Shown: one piece after another, positions 40,889 through 41,151 of the stretch | Layout of the letters: every line of letters starts with the position of its first letter | Position numbering within the stretch: the stretch's first letter is position 1 | Source: an uncultured Clostridium sp. | Lineage (GTDB): Bacteria; Bacillota; Clostridia; TANB77; CAG-508 | DNA: 41,151 nt | Assembly: GCA_946496575.1 (NCBI GenBank) | Contig: CAMMHE010000012.1 | Location: 1-41,151, forward strand | Direction of reading: 5' to 3' | Translations under genes and position numbers: made by a program | Notes under the pieces: model-generated | The model's database searches: none | What the model saw: only the letters and a program-made list of their open reading frames with translations | What the model was told of the DNA's origin: nothing

Positions 40889-41151
40889 TTAGTTTTTCTT
40901 TAGTAAGTTTTTGTTTAGTTGAATCTCATTGTTTGGAATTTTAGAGAGATTCAACTTTTTTAATGTTTCTTTTCCTATTAGTATTTTAGCTACATCATAA
41001 GGAGAAGACCAATTCAAACTTTCTCTACCAAGACTATTAATATGATTTATCATCAAGTTAATATCTGTTTGTAGTAAATTATTAAATGAAGTTCCTTTAG
41101 GTAAAACATATCTGATAAATTCATGATTTTTTTCTATCATACCTTTTTGAT
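40889..41151 (-). CDS. IS30-family transposase, C-terminal part (runs off the edge)
   Basis: The minus-strand frame is open to the right edge and encodes at least 87 residues: QKGMIEKNHEFIRYVLPKGTSFNNL...DINLMINHINSLGRESLN...SPYDVA. This is the conserved end of the DDE domain of IS30-family transposases; the E-x-x-x-x-x-x-R-x-x-P-K-G segment is diagnostic. The N-terminal HTH and first catalytic Asp lie outside the window. The IS end should lie between about 40640 and 40880, but I could not fix the terminal repeat from one end. Confidence 0.85.
   Translation of the reverse strand, partial: QKGMIEKNHEFIRYVLPKGTSFNNLLQTDINLMINHINSLGRESLNWSSPYDVAKILIGKETLKKLNLSKIPNNEIQLNKNLLKKN

Overview
The window is AT-rich DNA from a Gram-positive, low-GC bacterium. 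The genes present (uvrA, uvrB, murD, secA with a C-terminal SEC-C zinc motif, a YtvI-like sporulation permease), AGGAGG-type ribosome sites, compact sigma-A promoters and U-tailed terminators fit an anaerobic, probably gut-associated member of Clostridia. That placement is inference. I found no tRNA, rRNA or CRISPR array.

Layout. (1) 1-8400: a small membrane protein, then an accessory island. It carries a Y-family polymerase with a YolD-type partner behind a near-consensus LexA box, a DUF6076-like zinc protein, a structured leader before an HTH gene, small element genes (DUF3789, Xis-like) and two tandem tyrosine recombinases that abut uvrB. (2) 8502-23198: mostly core genome. It holds uvrB, a small Cys protein, a pilin-like protein with a formylglycine-enzyme-like C-terminus, uvrA, an unlisted 30-residue Asn-rich gene, murD, a coat-like protein, a Cys-rich CBS protein, a YtvI-like permease, a DUF1980-like protein and secA. 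(3) 23149-39666: an integrative mobilizable element of about 16.5 kb inserted in the 3' end of secA. A 51-bp exact duplication of the secA tail marks both ends. Its backbone is an integrase, a roughly 580-nt putative structured ncRNA, a RepA-like ATPase, a pMV158-type oriT hairpin, a MobV relaxase, an excisionase-like protein and a second, probably impaired, integrase. (4) 39667-41151: mobile debris with a HAD fragment, an orphan structured ncRNA with a predicted kissing loop, another integrase arm repeat, and the tail of an IS30-family transposase running off the edge.

The most interesting part is the element's cargo. An archaeal-type aspartyl-tRNA synthetase with its own promoter and terminator is followed by a ten-gene operon (30928-39418). 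The operon encodes an AsnRS-like catalytic core without an anticodon domain, an isoaspartyl dipeptidase-like amidohydrolase, an unknown protein, a PurD-like ATP-grasp ligase, a HAD phosphatase, an APH-fold kinase, a ThrRS-like class II core, a P-loop kinase/NTPase, an S51 (aspartyl dipeptidase) family protein and an HD hydrolase. Three ATP-dependent activating or ligating enzymes, two kinases, two phosphohydrolases and two Asp-specific peptidase families beside a spare AspRS suggest a pathway that makes or neutralises a small aspartyl/asparaginyl (possibly phosphoribosyl or nucleotide) compound, with the AspRS as immunity. That function is a hypothesis; the gene family calls rest on visible motifs.
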